In this document: positions 1-8,343 of the stretch, piece after piece
Position numbering within the stretch: the first letter of the stretch is position 1
Layout: the number at the start of each line of letters is the position of its first letter
Assembly (NCBI GenBank): GCA_024102725.1
Contig: JAGFJL010000112.1
Location: 1-34,298, forward strand
Direction: 5' to 3'
Source of the DNA: Nitrococcus mobilis
GTDB taxonomy: Bacteria; Pseudomonadota; Gammaproteobacteria; Nitrococcales; Nitrococcaceae
Length of the DNA: 34,298 nt
The notes under the pieces: model-generated
What the model was told of the DNA's origin: nothing
Seen by the model: the letters and a program-made list of their open reading frames with translations, nothing else
The model's database searches: none
Translations under genes and position numbers: made by a program

Positions 1-1014
1 CAGCATAATGGCCAAAATCGGTAGGATCCGATCGAATTGACCGCGCCGCAGCCGATTGGCAAGGACCAGCAAAAAACCGAGCCATACCGTCGGCAACGCC
101 CAAGGGATGCGATTGCGGGTGAACCGCAGGCGATTACGAAGTGCCAGATAGTCCGCTGCCGGGGATTGGTTGGGTCGCCCCGTGGAAGCACCCCCCTTAT
201 GGTAGACGCGGCTGCGTGGTGCGAAGGCGAGGTGAAAGCGCCCACGGCCACGGACCGCCCAGTCGATTTCTTCGAAATAGAGGAAATAATCCTCGCAGAG
301 CAGGCCGATCTCATCGAGCCAGCGGCGCGAGACGAACATGGCGGCACCGATGACGTAGGACATGCGCCGCTCTACCGCCTCTCGGTCGATTTTTTCCCCT
401 GCCGAGGCGGCCGCGCCGATAGCGCGGTGCGTGCCAAGCCAGGGATTATAGGTCGCTCCCCCCAGGGCCTGGACGCGCTCCGGCGCGTGATAATCAAGCA
501 GCACCGAACCACACAGCCCGGCTTCGGGTTGTTCGGCCATGCGCTCCACCAAGTTGGATAACGCATCGGAGGCGATCACCAGGTCATTGTTCAGCACCCA
601 GCAGTAATCGGCGTCGCCTCGAGCCAGGGCATAACGCAGTCCAGCATTGTTGCCACCGGCGTAGCCGAGATTACCGCCGGTGTGCAGGAGGGTGAGTTGG
701 GCATCCGGCAGCGAGCGAGCCGCTGTCTGCGCTTCGGCGCACGTTATTTCAAGGCACGTGATCGGTTTGGCGATCGGCGAGCAGTGGCGCTCGGTTCCGG
801 CCGGCGCAGGCAGAGATTCAAGCTTCCCGGCCGCCCAGGCTTTGATGCGTTCGGGGGAGCCGTCGGTGGAGGCGTTGTCGCAGACGATCACGCGGAAGGC
901 TGGGTAGTCGCTGCGCATGATGCTCTCCAGGCAAGCCAGCGTATCTTTCCAGCCGTTCCAGTTCAGCACTATGATGTAGACTTTCGCGGCCCCCTTCGGC
1001 TCAATAAGGTCCAT
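1..1014 (-). CDS. GT2 family glycosyltransferase (C-terminus outside window)
   Basis: The reverse strand reads open from an ATG at 1014 to the window edge, giving 338 codons without a stop, so the C-terminus is missing. The protein begins MDLIEPKGAAKVYIIVLNWN and contains the GT-A nucleotide-binding start (VYIIVLNWNGWKDTLACL), an acidic metal site (VICDNASTDGS type) and the WVLNNDL motif. Further on, YFLYFEEIDWAVRGR is typical of COG1216/WcaE-like rhamnosyl- or other hexosyltransferases. A hydrophobic segment (WALPTVWLGFLLVLANRL) near the end may attach it to the membrane. The ATG overlaps the stop of the upstream kinase gene by 14 bases, so the two are probably co-translated. Its role is addition of a sugar to a lipid-linked surface glycan at the cytoplasmic face; donor and acceptor cannot be read from sequence. 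The plus-strand ORFs over this stretch are shadows. Confidence 0.9.
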   Translation of the reverse strand, partial: MDLIEPKGAAKVYIIVLNWNGWKDTLACLESIMRSDYPAFRVIVCDNASTDGSPERIKAWAAGKLESLPAPAGTERHCSPIAKPITCLEITCAEAQTAARSLPDAQLTLLHTGGNLGYAGGNNAGLRYALARGDADYCWVLNNDLVIASDALSNLVERMAEQPEAGLCGSVLLDYHAPERVQALGGATYNPWLGTHRAIGAAASAGEKIDREAVERRMSYVIGAAMFVSRRWLDEIGLLCEDYFLYFEEIDWAVRGRGRFHLAFAPRSRVYHKGGASTGRPNQSPAADYLALRNRLRFTRNRIPWALPTVWLGFLLVLANRLRRGQFDRILPILAIML

Positions 1015-3229
1015 AGATGTAGCCGCCATAGCGGGCCACCTCCCCCATATTGGCTTGGGTCAGAATGATCCCGAGTACGCGCACATGGGCCTCCTGGAGC
1101 CGTCGGTATGCCTCGGCCACAGCCTCAGCGGGTGTTTTCCCCGCTTTGACCGCGAGAACGGCTCCATCGGTATACATTCCCAGCGTCTCAACATCGCTTA
1201 CGCTGAGCACCGGCGCGGTATCCACGATGATCTTGCTGAAGTGCTTGCGTAGCTCGGCAAAAGCGCCGGCCAGATCCGCGGTCGCGAAAAACTCCAGCGG
1301 ATTGACCAGGGTATCGCCCTTACCTATGACGAAGAGGTTCGGAGAGATGTTGTCGCGGTAAATGCAGGCTCGCAGCGGTGCCTTGCCGAGCACGAATTCG
1401 GTCAGCCCGGCACGCTTCCAGCTGCTGGAGAGGCTGGGGTGGCGCAGATCGGCATCCACCAGCAAGGTGGGCCCGAGTTGACTGTAGCTGGAGGCGAGAT
1501 TGTTGCTGAGCGTGCTCTTACCCTCCCCCTGGAGCGCAGAGGTAACGATCACCAACTGGGGTCCGGTGCCGTTGGGATCACTCACCTGGAGGCGGGCGCG
1601 GATGCTGCCGAGCGCTTCGGTGAACGCCGATTCCGGCTCCAGCACGGCCAGGCGCGATAGGGTAGCCGGCCGCTGCAGACGCACTCTCGGCATAACACCC
1701 AGATCTCTGAGCTGAAGTCGTTGCCCCACGGCCTGGGAGGTGTGGAAGGTGCGGCGCAGATTCTCCAGCAGGAACGCGAGCCCGATTCCAAAGAACAGAC
1801 TGAGTACCCCAGCGATACCAAGCAGACGCGGGAAATTCGGCGAAAAAGGTGTGTTCGGAGCTAACGAGCGGTCCAGGATCTGAATACCGGTGGCGCCCAT
1901 GGTGCCTGCGAGGCCAATTTCCTTGATCCGGTCACGAAACGCTTCGAAAAGCTCGCGGTTGGTCTCGACCTCGCGTTCCAGCGTGGCGAGCTGCAATGCT
2001 TCGGCGGATCGGCTGCGCACACCCTCGCCGAGTTCTTGCTCCGCCTTTTCGAGCTGCCGTTCGCGTTGCTTGGCCTCTTCGTACTGTTCGCGGATGGATG
2101 TTACGGCGCGATCGATTTCCTGGTGCAGGCGAGTCGAAGTGGATTCGAGCTCCGCACGAATGGCCTGTACCTTGGGGGCGTTCTCTCCATAATGGGTTCT
2201 CAGGTTCTCGAGCTTGGCGCGCAGGGTGCCTTGCTGCATCTTGAGTGGTTGGATTACCGGATTGTTCAGCACGGCGCTCAAAGCCGCTACGCTGTCGGCG
2301 TCTTGAACCTGCTGATAAAGCACCTCGGCGCGCATGCGCTCGGCTCGTGCTTCGAGCAGATTCTGAGTGAGGCCGGAAAGTTGCGTAGACTTTATTTGCT
2401 CGAGATTCTTGGAATCGAGCAGCATCTCCTGCTCTTTGTACTGTTGCAGCGCGCGCTCGGCCCCGGAGAGATTCGCAGCGAGCTTGTTGAGCTGTCCGGA
2501 GAGCCAAGCGTGGACTTCTTTACTGATCGCCAGGCGCTGATCGACCTGGGTTGCTCGATAGGACTCGGCGAGTAGATTGGCGATCCGGGCCGCGAGCTCC
2601 GGCGTCGGTGCGTAATACTGGATCTCCACGAGCTCGCTGTCCTTGCGTCGGATAACGTTCAGGTTGTTCTGAATCTGCTTGACCAAGGCGCGGTGTGCCC
2701 GTTGCGGGTCCGCTGCAAGAGCGGTTTGATCCGATTCACCGAGGTCGAGCCAGTCGCGCCCCTGCTTCCAGAGCGTGTCCACGAGACTCGTCAGGTAGTT
2801 GGTCACTGCCGGCGGGTGGTGTAGCTGCTCGCGCTGCTCGGGGGTCAGCCGCTGCGCCACCCGCTCGGCCACCGCTCGACTCCGGATGATGTCCATTTGA
2901 GTGACATAGAACATCTCGGTGTCAGCTAGTGTCTGCAGATCCCGCAGCGCGGGGACATAGACCGGCGGATTGGCCTGCATGTGCACGGTCGTTATTCCCT
3001 GATACAAGGGTGTCTGAAGCAAGCCGTAGCTCAGCGCCGCCAACAAAGCCGTTGTCACCACGCCGATAATAAGCAGGCGGTGGCGTATCAGCACACGCAG
3101 ATACTCGAGCAGCCCTGCTTCCTGCCCCGGCTGGGTCGTTTCCGACCAGCGTGGCCCGAGCGGCGAATAGGCGGTCGGTCGCGGCTCGCTTCTAAGCTCC
3201 AACAACTGGTTCGATCGTTTCCTGCTCAT
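1001..3229 (-). CDS. Wzc-like polysaccharide co-polymerase with fused BY-kinase domain
   Basis: This 742-residue protein joins a Wzz chain-length domain to a bacterial tyrosine kinase. The first membrane segment is at about residues 50-72, followed by a long periplasmic coiled-coil region rich in Gln/Glu/Arg. The second membrane segment is at about 469-490. The cytoplasmic kinase has Walker A at about 566-573 (LQGEGKST), Walker A' at about 590-596 (LVDADLR) and Walker B at about 667-673 (IIVDTAP). The C-terminal tail YGGYIYGPY is a very short tyrosine cluster, the usual place for autophosphorylation in this family. It should control polymer length and export in a Wzy-dependent pathway. It starts 11 bases after the WecA-like gene and overlaps the next glycosyltransferase, which supports one minus-strand operon. 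Family is secure; the exact polymer is unknown. Confidence 0.93.
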   Translation of the reverse strand: MSRKRSNQLLELRSEPRPTAYSPLGPRWSETTQPGQEAGLLEYLRVLIRHRLLIIGVVTTALLAALSYGLLQTPLYQGITTVHMQANPPVYVPALRDLQTLADTEMFYVTQMDIIRSRAVAERVAQRLTPEQREQLHHPPAVTNYLTSLVDTLWKQGRDWLDLGESDQTALAADPQRAHRALVKQIQNNLNVIRRKDSELVEIQYYAPTPELAARIANLLAESYRATQVDQRLAISKEVHAWLSGQLNKLAANLSGAERALQQYKEQEMLLDSKNLEQIKSTQLSGLTQNLLEARAERMRAEVLYQQVQDADSVAALSAVLNNPVIQPLKMQQGTLRAKLENLRTHYGENAPKVQAIRAELESTSTRLHQEIDRAVTSIREQYEEAKQRERQLEKAEQELGEGVRSRSAEALQLATLEREVETNRELFEAFRDRIKEIGLAGTMGATGIQILDRSLAPNTPFSPNFPRLLGIAGVLSLFFGIGLAFLLENLRRTFHTSQAVGQRLQLRDLGVMPRVRLQRPATLSRLAVLEPESAFTEALGSIRARLQVSDPNGTGPQLVIVTSALQGEGKSTLSNNLASSYSQLGPTLLVDADLRHPSLSSSWKRAGLTEFVLGKAPLRACIYRDNISPNLFVIGKGDTLVNPLEFFATADLAGAFAELRKHFSKIIVDTAPVLSVSDVETLGMYTDGAVLAVKAGKTPAEAVAEAYRRLQEAHVRVLGIILTQANMGEVARYGGYIYGPY

Positions 3230-3240
3230 AGGCTAGCCCG

Positions 3241-4383
3241 TCAGTGCGGTAGTTCGCGGATACGATTGGTACGCGCCCTTGCCATCACCGGCAGGGTAGT
3301 GCTTGCTCCCCCATGACGCCGGCGCCGGACGAGCCGGCGCCGGATCCGCGGGTAGGCCCGCCAGGCAAGGGTCATGGTGAGGCAGTACAGAACGAACAGC
3401 CCGCAGAAGGCGATCAGCATCGTGCGATCGGGTATATCGAGGAACTCCCCCGCAGTACCTATGGCAGCGCCGCTGATGGCGAATGCGAGAATCAACCCGA
3501 GCGTCTGACTGACCGAAAACCCCACGCGCAGGAAGAAGTGATGCAGATGCTGCCGGTCGGCATGGAATGGAGAACTTCCGCTCAGGATACGCCGCCCCAA
3601 GGCATAGAGGACGTCGAACAGCGGTATGGTCAGAAACCACAGTCCGGTGACCGGAGACATGGCTGAGATGGGTTCTTGGGACAACCGAATGATGAACCAG
3701 GACAGTGCGAATCCGATGAACGTACTGCCCGCATCACCGAGAAAGACCGATGCGCGCCAGCGCCACGGGGAGCGCAAATTGAGTGTCAAAAATGCAGCGA
3801 TGCCGCTCGCCATGACCAGCACCATGGCCAGAATCATCGGTGCCTGGCCCGCCTGTGCCACCAGTGCGAGCGCGAGCAACGCCACGAGCGCCAGGCTGCC
3901 GGAGAGCCCATCCATGCCGTCGACCATGTTGAACGCGTTAATCACGCCCACGATACCGAGCACCGTGAAGGGCACGGCGAAGGCGTGCAAATAAAAAATC
4001 TGGCCACCGGGTGCTATAGCGCCGAGTTGCTCGACCGTGGCCCCGCCGAGCAGCGCCGTGGCGAGCGCGGCCGAGATTTGCGCAAGCAAACGCGATAGGG
4101 GAGAGAAATTATAGTAATCGTCCAGCGCCCCGGTCAGCACGATGATAGCGCCGATGGCGAATAGGCCGGCAACATGCGCTATGGGTACGCCGAGTGCTAG
4201 AACGGAGATCAGGCAGCCGATGAAAATCGCTTCCCCGCCCACCGGAGGTACGGGCCTTTGGTGGCGCTTGCGGCTGGAAGGATAATCCATCAGGCCGACG
4301 CTGAGCGCCTGCCGTCGGAGGAAATCGGTCAGCAAAGCCACGAATAGGAAAATGAGCAGGTATGCGAAGACCTCGTTCATCAT
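3241..4383 (-). CDS. WecA-like undecaprenyl-phosphate sugar-1-phosphate transferase
   Basis: A polytopic membrane protein of about 380 residues from the MraY/WecA superfamily, which starts glycan assembly by moving a HexNAc-1-phosphate from UDP-sugar to undecaprenyl phosphate. Visible motifs in order are RKRHQRPVPPVGG near residue 40, the Asp pair in GALDDYYNFSP, NMVDGMDGLSG with the conserved aspartates, FLGDAGSTFIGF, and the His-rich HADRQHLHHFF loop. The frame is open back to an ATG at 4491, but the family N-terminus begins at the double ATG at 4383/4380 (MMNEVFAYLLIFLFVALL), preceded by an AAGG stretch about 13 bases upstream, so I chose 4383. It is the first gene of the wecA-like/wzc-like/GT2 run. 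WecA itself or a GalNAc/FucNAc-specific relative cannot be told apart here. Confidence 0.9.
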   Translation of the reverse strand: MMNEVFAYLLIFLFVALLTDFLRRQALSVGLMDYPSSRKRHQRPVPPVGGEAIFIGCLISVLALGVPIAHVAGLFAIGAIIVLTGALDDYYNFSPLSRLLAQISAALATALLGGATVEQLGAIAPGGQIFYLHAFAVPFTVLGIVGVINAFNMVDGMDGLSGSLALVALLALALVAQAGQAPMILAMVLVMASGIAAFLTLNLRSPWRWRASVFLGDAGSTFIGFALSWFIIRLSQEPISAMSPVTGLWFLTIPLFDVLYALGRRILSGSSPFHADRQHLHHFFLRVGFSVSQTLGLILAFAISGAAIGTAGEFLDIPDRTMLIAFCGLFVLYCLTMTLAWRAYPRIRRRLVRRRRHGGASTTLPVMARARTNRIRELPH

Positions 4384-4764
4384 CGTGATTTCTCGCCTTA
4401 TATCCTTATATGGGAACCTCGAATAACGCTCGGGTTTCGTCATTCCAGCGTGGCCGGACAAACCTGTCAGGAACGATTTTATTCGCGGCATCCCTGCCGC
4501 TCACCTTACAGGCCATCGCGGCTTACGCGCGATGTTCAAAACGTGCTCCTGCAGTTTTGTGAACAGCTTTGTGGCCCGATAGGGCGCACGTCACCCGTGG
4601 CGTGCGTAATCCAGTTCCCCTTCCAGAACAATAAGATGGACCCAGTCCTACAGCGGAGTAACAGAGTAGATCAGGGTTTTTGAGGCCTCCATAGGTATGT
4701 TGAACCGTACTTGCCGATCAGCAGTGTGCAGTTGCTCCACCCGATCATGGGAAGATCGGGTCGG
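4384..4764. other. Intergenic stretch between sulfotransferase and WecA-like gene
   Basis: About 380 bases hold no convincing gene. A plus-strand frame at 4450-4683 has no recognisable protein or ribosome site. The only structure seen is the hairpin just after the sulfotransferase stop, listed separately. The promoter for the downstream wecA-like operon probably lies here, but no clear -35/-10 pair could be assigned. Confidence 0.5.
4739..4761 (-). terminator. Hairpin after the sulfotransferase gene
   Basis: A perfect 8-bp stem (ACCCGATC / GATCGGGT) with a 7-base loop begins three bases past the stop of the minus-strand sulfotransferase. There is no run of T after the stem, so it is a weak candidate for an intrinsic terminator and may only protect the transcript end. 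Confidence 0.4.
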
Positions 4765-5811
4765 TCATGGTCCTAATAACCGCCGCTGCCGGGCCTCCGA
4801 GGTATCTTCATCGGTCTGTCGGGCTACCTCGGTGGGCCGTGCTTGATCGCTTACCCTTGGCGGTGGGTCGATCGGATGTGCGGTTTGCCCGCGTAGCCGA
4901 TCGCTCTGCCGTTTCACTCGTGTCCAAAGGCGATTGAGCATGAGCGTCGACCAGAGCAGAGCTCCGGGCCCCTCCGAGCTCAATTCATAGCCGTAGCGGA
5001 GCATGCCTTTCCGGGTTAGATATTCCACGATCGCGACCTGATTCGGCGTGAGCCGCAATTGCCATTTGGCCAGACAGTCCGTGCGAAGCGGACCGAGGGC
5101 ATCGCTCAAATGACCTCGGCTCCACTTTCCATGGCTCACTCGGGTGGTTGCGCTTGCTTCGCAACGAGTCAGTACGGTGGGGTCGAACGGTTCACCGAGG
5201 AAAGCGCAGACCTTGCGCAGTACAGATTCCGGATCGATCAGCAAAGCTTCGTAGTGAACCCGGTAGAGCCGCTCGTCGCATTCCCAACGCAGCAGCGCCT
5301 GGATGCTTTCACGCCAGTGCATGGCGTGGAATTCCGGGGCCGCGCTGGTCCATGGCGCATCCAGTAACGATGCGACCACCGCCCGCGGGTCGCGCAGCAT
5401 ATAAATAATGCGCGCGTTCGGATACCAGTCCAGCAATTGGCCGACATAGCAGCGGTGGGCGGGCGTCTGTTCGCCCCACCGGGGTTTGCCGCAGCGCCGG
5501 GCGTGTTCGCGCAGCAGGGTCGAGAACACTGTTTTGAACGTAGGAACGCCCCCGGCGAGCAGCCGACCGTGCAAGGTATCCGCATCCAGGCCTAAATCCC
5601 GGAACTGAGGGCTATCCACGAACTCGGTCCAAAAACGCTCGAAGTCGCGCTCGTTCTGCGGCTCGGTTGTTGGATGATGCGGCACCCAGTAGCTCAGAAA
5701 GTGCGTCTGTGGACTGATTGCAATTTGTGGATGCGCGGCCAGCGATGCCTGCATCAGCGTTGTTCCGGAACGGGGCATGCCGACGATGAAGATCGGCGAG
5801 TCTTCTGTCAT
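4765..5811 (-). CDS. Sulfotransferase (PAPS-dependent, first of three)
   Basis: About 348 residues from the ATG at 5811. The 5'-phosphosulfate-binding loop is at the N-terminus (IFIVGMPRSGTTLMQ), followed by WGEQTPAH and the 3'-phosphate region RIIYMLRDPRAVVASLLD, all standard for cytosolic-type sulfotransferases that use PAPS. The open frame extends to 5916, but the ATG at 5811 has a GGAG ribosome site seven bases upstream and is overlapped (ATGA) by the stop of the small ORF before it, which fixes the start. The C-terminal 60 residues are charged and proline-rich, without recognisable domain. Placed behind a glycosyltransferase in a polysaccharide locus, it most likely sulfates a sugar of the glycan; a sulfated lipid or other acceptor is possible. 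Confidence 0.9.
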   Translation of the reverse strand: MTEDSPIFIVGMPRSGTTLMQASLAAHPQIAISPQTHFLSYWVPHHPTTEPQNERDFERFWTEFVDSPQFRDLGLDADTLHGRLLAGGVPTFKTVFSTLLREHARRCGKPRWGEQTPAHRCYVGQLLDWYPNARIIYMLRDPRAVVASLLDAPWTSAAPEFHAMHWRESIQALLRWECDERLYRVHYEALLIDPESVLRKVCAFLGEPFDPTVLTRCEASATTRVSHGKWSRGHLSDALGPLRTDCLAKWQLRLTPNQVAIVEYLTRKGMLRYGYELSSEGPGALLWSTLMLNRLWTRVKRQSDRLRGQTAHPIDPPPRVSDQARPTEVARQTDEDTSEARQRRLLGP

Positions 5812-6014
5812 GACCGCACTCCATGAGCTGGCATTCGGTGGGCGAGCAGCCGCCAGAGCGCTCGGCGCTGAGCCGATGTCGCGGCACCGATGCCGCGACT
5901 CGCCCAAAACGGGCAATCCTCATAGGCCGGGCCGAGTTTAATCTGCAGGTAGTCGCCCCGCTTCTGGATCAGCACCCAGCCGGCCGTATAGGCGGCGATT
6001 CGACGCAGGCTCAT
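5808..6014 (-). CDS. Unrecognised 68-residue protein, coupled to GT and sulfotransferase
   Basis: A short gene starting MSLRRIAAYTAGWVLIQ. Its ATG at 6014 overlaps the glycosyltransferase stop (ATGA) and its own TGA overlaps the sulfotransferase ATG in the same way. A near-perfect Shine-Dalgarno AGGAGGTGA lies about seven bases before the ATG, inside the end of the glycosyltransferase gene. The protein has a mildly hydrophobic N-terminal stretch (IAAYTAGWVLIQ), a KLGPAYEDCPFW segment and an Arg/Ala-rich C-terminus; there is one cysteine. I do not recognise the family. The tight coupling on both sides says it is translated and probably works with its two neighbours, for example as an adaptor or membrane tether. 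Confidence 0.75.
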   Translation of the reverse strand: MSLRRIAAYTAGWVLIQKRGDYLQIKLGPAYEDCPFWASRGIGAATSAQRRALWRLLAHRMPAHGVRS

Positions 6015-7447
6015 GCGCCTTTCACCTCCTGTGGCTGGTTGGAATCGCTGCCATGAAGGCGCCCCACGCGCTCGAGTATTCGCGCGACCCGCCGGTCCCA
6101 ACAATTATCGGCGGCGATTCGACGGCGTTGCCGGCGTTTTTCCGGCGCTTTCTCTGCCAGTGCAAGCTGCAGTAGGCGGTGAAATTGTACTTTGTCTTCA
6201 GCGACATAGACCACATCGCGTAGGCGGTCAGCCGGCGCAATGGGTGTGCTCACCACGGGCTTGCCGGTGGCGAGGTATTCATACAATTTGATCGAATCAT
6301 TGCCGCGCGTGCCGGCATCGGCACGCTTGAGGTTTACTAAGACGTCGCAGTCCGCCAGATGCCACTGCAGCTCATCGTGTCGCTTGCGGCCGAGATAGCG
6401 GCAGTTGGGGTAGCGCGCCTTGAGACGCTGCACGAATGCCCCCACCGCTGCCTCTACGGGCCCGATGAGAATGAACTCCACATCCGGGTTATGCTTCAGC
6501 AGGTATTCGATCAACGAGCGGTCTAGGGTGCGATTGAGTGTGCCGGTATAACCGACCCGCGGGCGCTGGCCGGGCGTTCGCCCATGTTCGCCGCCGATGG
6601 GTGGCTCCAATGGTTTGACTCCATTGGGTAGAAACTCGATGCCCGACGGCGCGTGGGCCCCATAGCGTTGCACCAGCTCTTCGGAGGTAGCAAAGACCGC
6701 AGCGCACAGCGGCAGAATTTCCACGAACGCTTTTTCCAGTGCCGCTCGACGTTGGGGGTCGCGCTCCTGGGCCGGCACGTCGTCCACCAAGTCCGCCAGC
6801 GTGAGGTGAGGCTGCAGCGCAACTCTCAGCTCCCGCAGATAAATAGCCGGCGGATAGGCCAGCAAAACGGTCCTCTTCGAAGCGCGTAGCCGCCGCGCTT
6901 GCCGATCAAAGAGCCAGCGGTTGAGGCGTTTGAGCCAGACTCGGTCGGAGAGCGCCACGATCAGCAGCGATTTGACCAGCAGTCGTTCATCGATGCGGAT
7001 CGGACGGCGCGCGAGAGTCTTGCGCACGTGCAGGCGGTAAACCGAACGCAGCCGCGGATTACGCAGAACGAGCGTCCGAACAGCGCTTGCCGCCAATCCC
7101 TTGAGGCTGATGGTCTCGAGATGAACGACCTCGTCGACCGAGCCCTGCGCCGCGAGTGTCCGTGTGAACGCCTCGTTGCGCCGATGGAAAAAGCCCCAAT
7201 CCGCTTGCCGCCAATAGACCACGAAACGCCGGGAGGGGGCCTGAACGGGTGCATTTGACCCACTCACGGCGCTGCCTGCTCCACATGGGTGTGCGCTATC
7301 CGACGCTTTTGCTAAGGCTGATTCGGCGCCCTTGTTGCCAGGTTCGGGAGTAGCCTCGGCGCATGGCTCGGCACTGTTGCGCCGCTCCGGGTCATTCGCG
7401 CCGAGCCGCGGCTTGAGTAGTTCCACTGCCGTGATCCTTCCATCCAT
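6011..7447 (-). CDS. GT4-type (group 1) glycosyltransferase, TuaH-like
   Basis: 478 residues from the ATG at 7447. The catalytic part begins near residue 73 (RRFVVYWRQADWGFFHRRNE) and shows a GT-B fold: LADLVDDVPAQERDP, an ATSEELVQRY segment, EFLPNGVKP, the domain-linking VGYTGTLNRTLD, and the donor-site motif DSIKLYEYLATGKPVVST near the C-terminus. This pattern matches retaining glycosyltransferases of surface-glycan clusters. The first 70 residues are low-complexity and Ala/Gly/Ser-rich, with no strong ribosome site at 7447, so translation could start later, for instance at an in-frame GTG near residue 61. The stop overlaps the start of the 68-residue gene. Sugar specificity is unknown. Confidence 0.88.
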   Translation of the reverse strand: MDGRITAVELLKPRLGANDPERRNSAEPCAEATPEPGNKGAESALAKASDSAHPCGAGSAVSGSNAPVQAPSRRFVVYWRQADWGFFHRRNEAFTRTLAAQGSVDEVVHLETISLKGLAASAVRTLVLRNPRLRSVYRLHVRKTLARRPIRIDERLLVKSLLIVALSDRVWLKRLNRWLFDRQARRLRASKRTVLLAYPPAIYLRELRVALQPHLTLADLVDDVPAQERDPQRRAALEKAFVEILPLCAAVFATSEELVQRYGAHAPSGIEFLPNGVKPLEPPIGGEHGRTPGQRPRVGYTGTLNRTLDRSLIEYLLKHNPDVEFILIGPVEAAVGAFVQRLKARYPNCRYLGRKRHDELQWHLADCDVLVNLKRADAGTRGNDSIKLYEYLATGKPVVSTPIAPADRLRDVVYVAEDKVQFHRLLQLALAEKAPEKRRQRRRIAADNCWDRRVARILERVGRLHGSDSNQPQEVKGA

Positions 7448-8343
7448 AGAAATATCGGATATAAGTCCATGCTGCCTGCTTGTCGAAAAGGCGTAGCTGA
7501 TCGCATAGCGTCCTCACACCTTTGACGATACAGACGCAGGAAAATCGGAATGGTTGACGTTTTGATTATAGCTGGAGCACATGACGCTTTGATGATAGCC
7601 GAAGCACATGAAAAGGCACCTTGCAATCGGGCAAAGGCGGCGCTTGGGTAGGGACACCGCGCGCCGTCATGACGGCTCGACCGGCAGGCGCGGATTGTGC
7701 GCCGGTGCGCGAGCGAAATGCCGTATAAAGGCTTTTCGGTAGACGCTGGGAAATCACCACTTTGCTGCGCGCTGAAGCCCTCGGCGCGGGCGGCTGATAA
7801 ACGCCCACGTCATCTTCCACCGAACGCACAAAGCGGCGGTCTTCTGGCGACCGCCAAAAGGGCTTGGTCTTGTCAGTTTCGGTGAATCGTCGCATAGCAC
7901 AATATCTCTTGCGACGTCACCCCTCTGTATTCCTAATAAACTATATTAACATAGTCCCATATCTCTTTACTGAACAGAAATTATTATGCGCCTTGTATCG
8001 GGCCCCAGGATGTACTCGGTTCGGTCAGCTGGGTCTGGCCGCCGCTGAACCTGGAAAAGCGTCAGCGGACATTTAGGCTATGGCATAACGTCAGAGACGA
8101 CAACCTGTCACCAAATCCATACACATTGCTGCCCGGCGCAAGTGAAGCGTTGCTCTGATTCCTGCCGTTCCGTCATGCGGGCCGCTGGCGCAGAGGTATC
8201 AGCCAACACCGGTACGGCAATCGTGGTATGCCTTGAGAGGGCTTCGGCCTATGTCCGGCCTATGAAGATCTATGGCATTGAACAGCCTTGCTCCGGCACA
8301 AAGTTGCTAGCATGCAGTCTAGACCCGGAAACCGACCCTGCCG
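7448..8343. other. Gene-poor stretch between two glycosyltransferase genes
   Basis: About 900 bases without a recognisable gene. The longest frames are a 109-codon minus frame (7566-7895, beginning MRRFTETDKTKPFW) and plus frames at 7864-8076 and 8142-8396. None resembles a known family and none has a clear ribosome site. Part of it (about 7910-7990) is AT-rich and may carry a promoter for the minus-strand trio. A two-unit 27-base tandem repeat lies at 7557-7610. Decayed DNA left by cluster rearrangement is a reasonable reading. Confidence 0.5.
7557..7610. repeat. 27-base tandem repeat, two copies
   Basis: Two adjacent 27-base units (7557-7583 and 7584-7610) each begin ACG and end GCACATG, and differ at four positions. 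The length is a multiple of three, and in one minus-strand frame it encodes a nine-residue repeat (CASAIIKAS / CAPAIIKTS), but that frame is not supported as a gene. The repeat lies about 110 bases upstream of the GT4 gene. Confidence 0.8.

Noticed and set aside
37..561. 174-codon plus-strand frame at the left edge
   Set aside because: The opposite strand encodes a clear GT2 glycosyltransferase over the same bases.
7566..7895. 109-codon minus-strand frame starting MRRFTETDK
   Set aside because: The opening resembles some phage replication proteins for a few residues only; the rest is low-complexity and matches nothing known.
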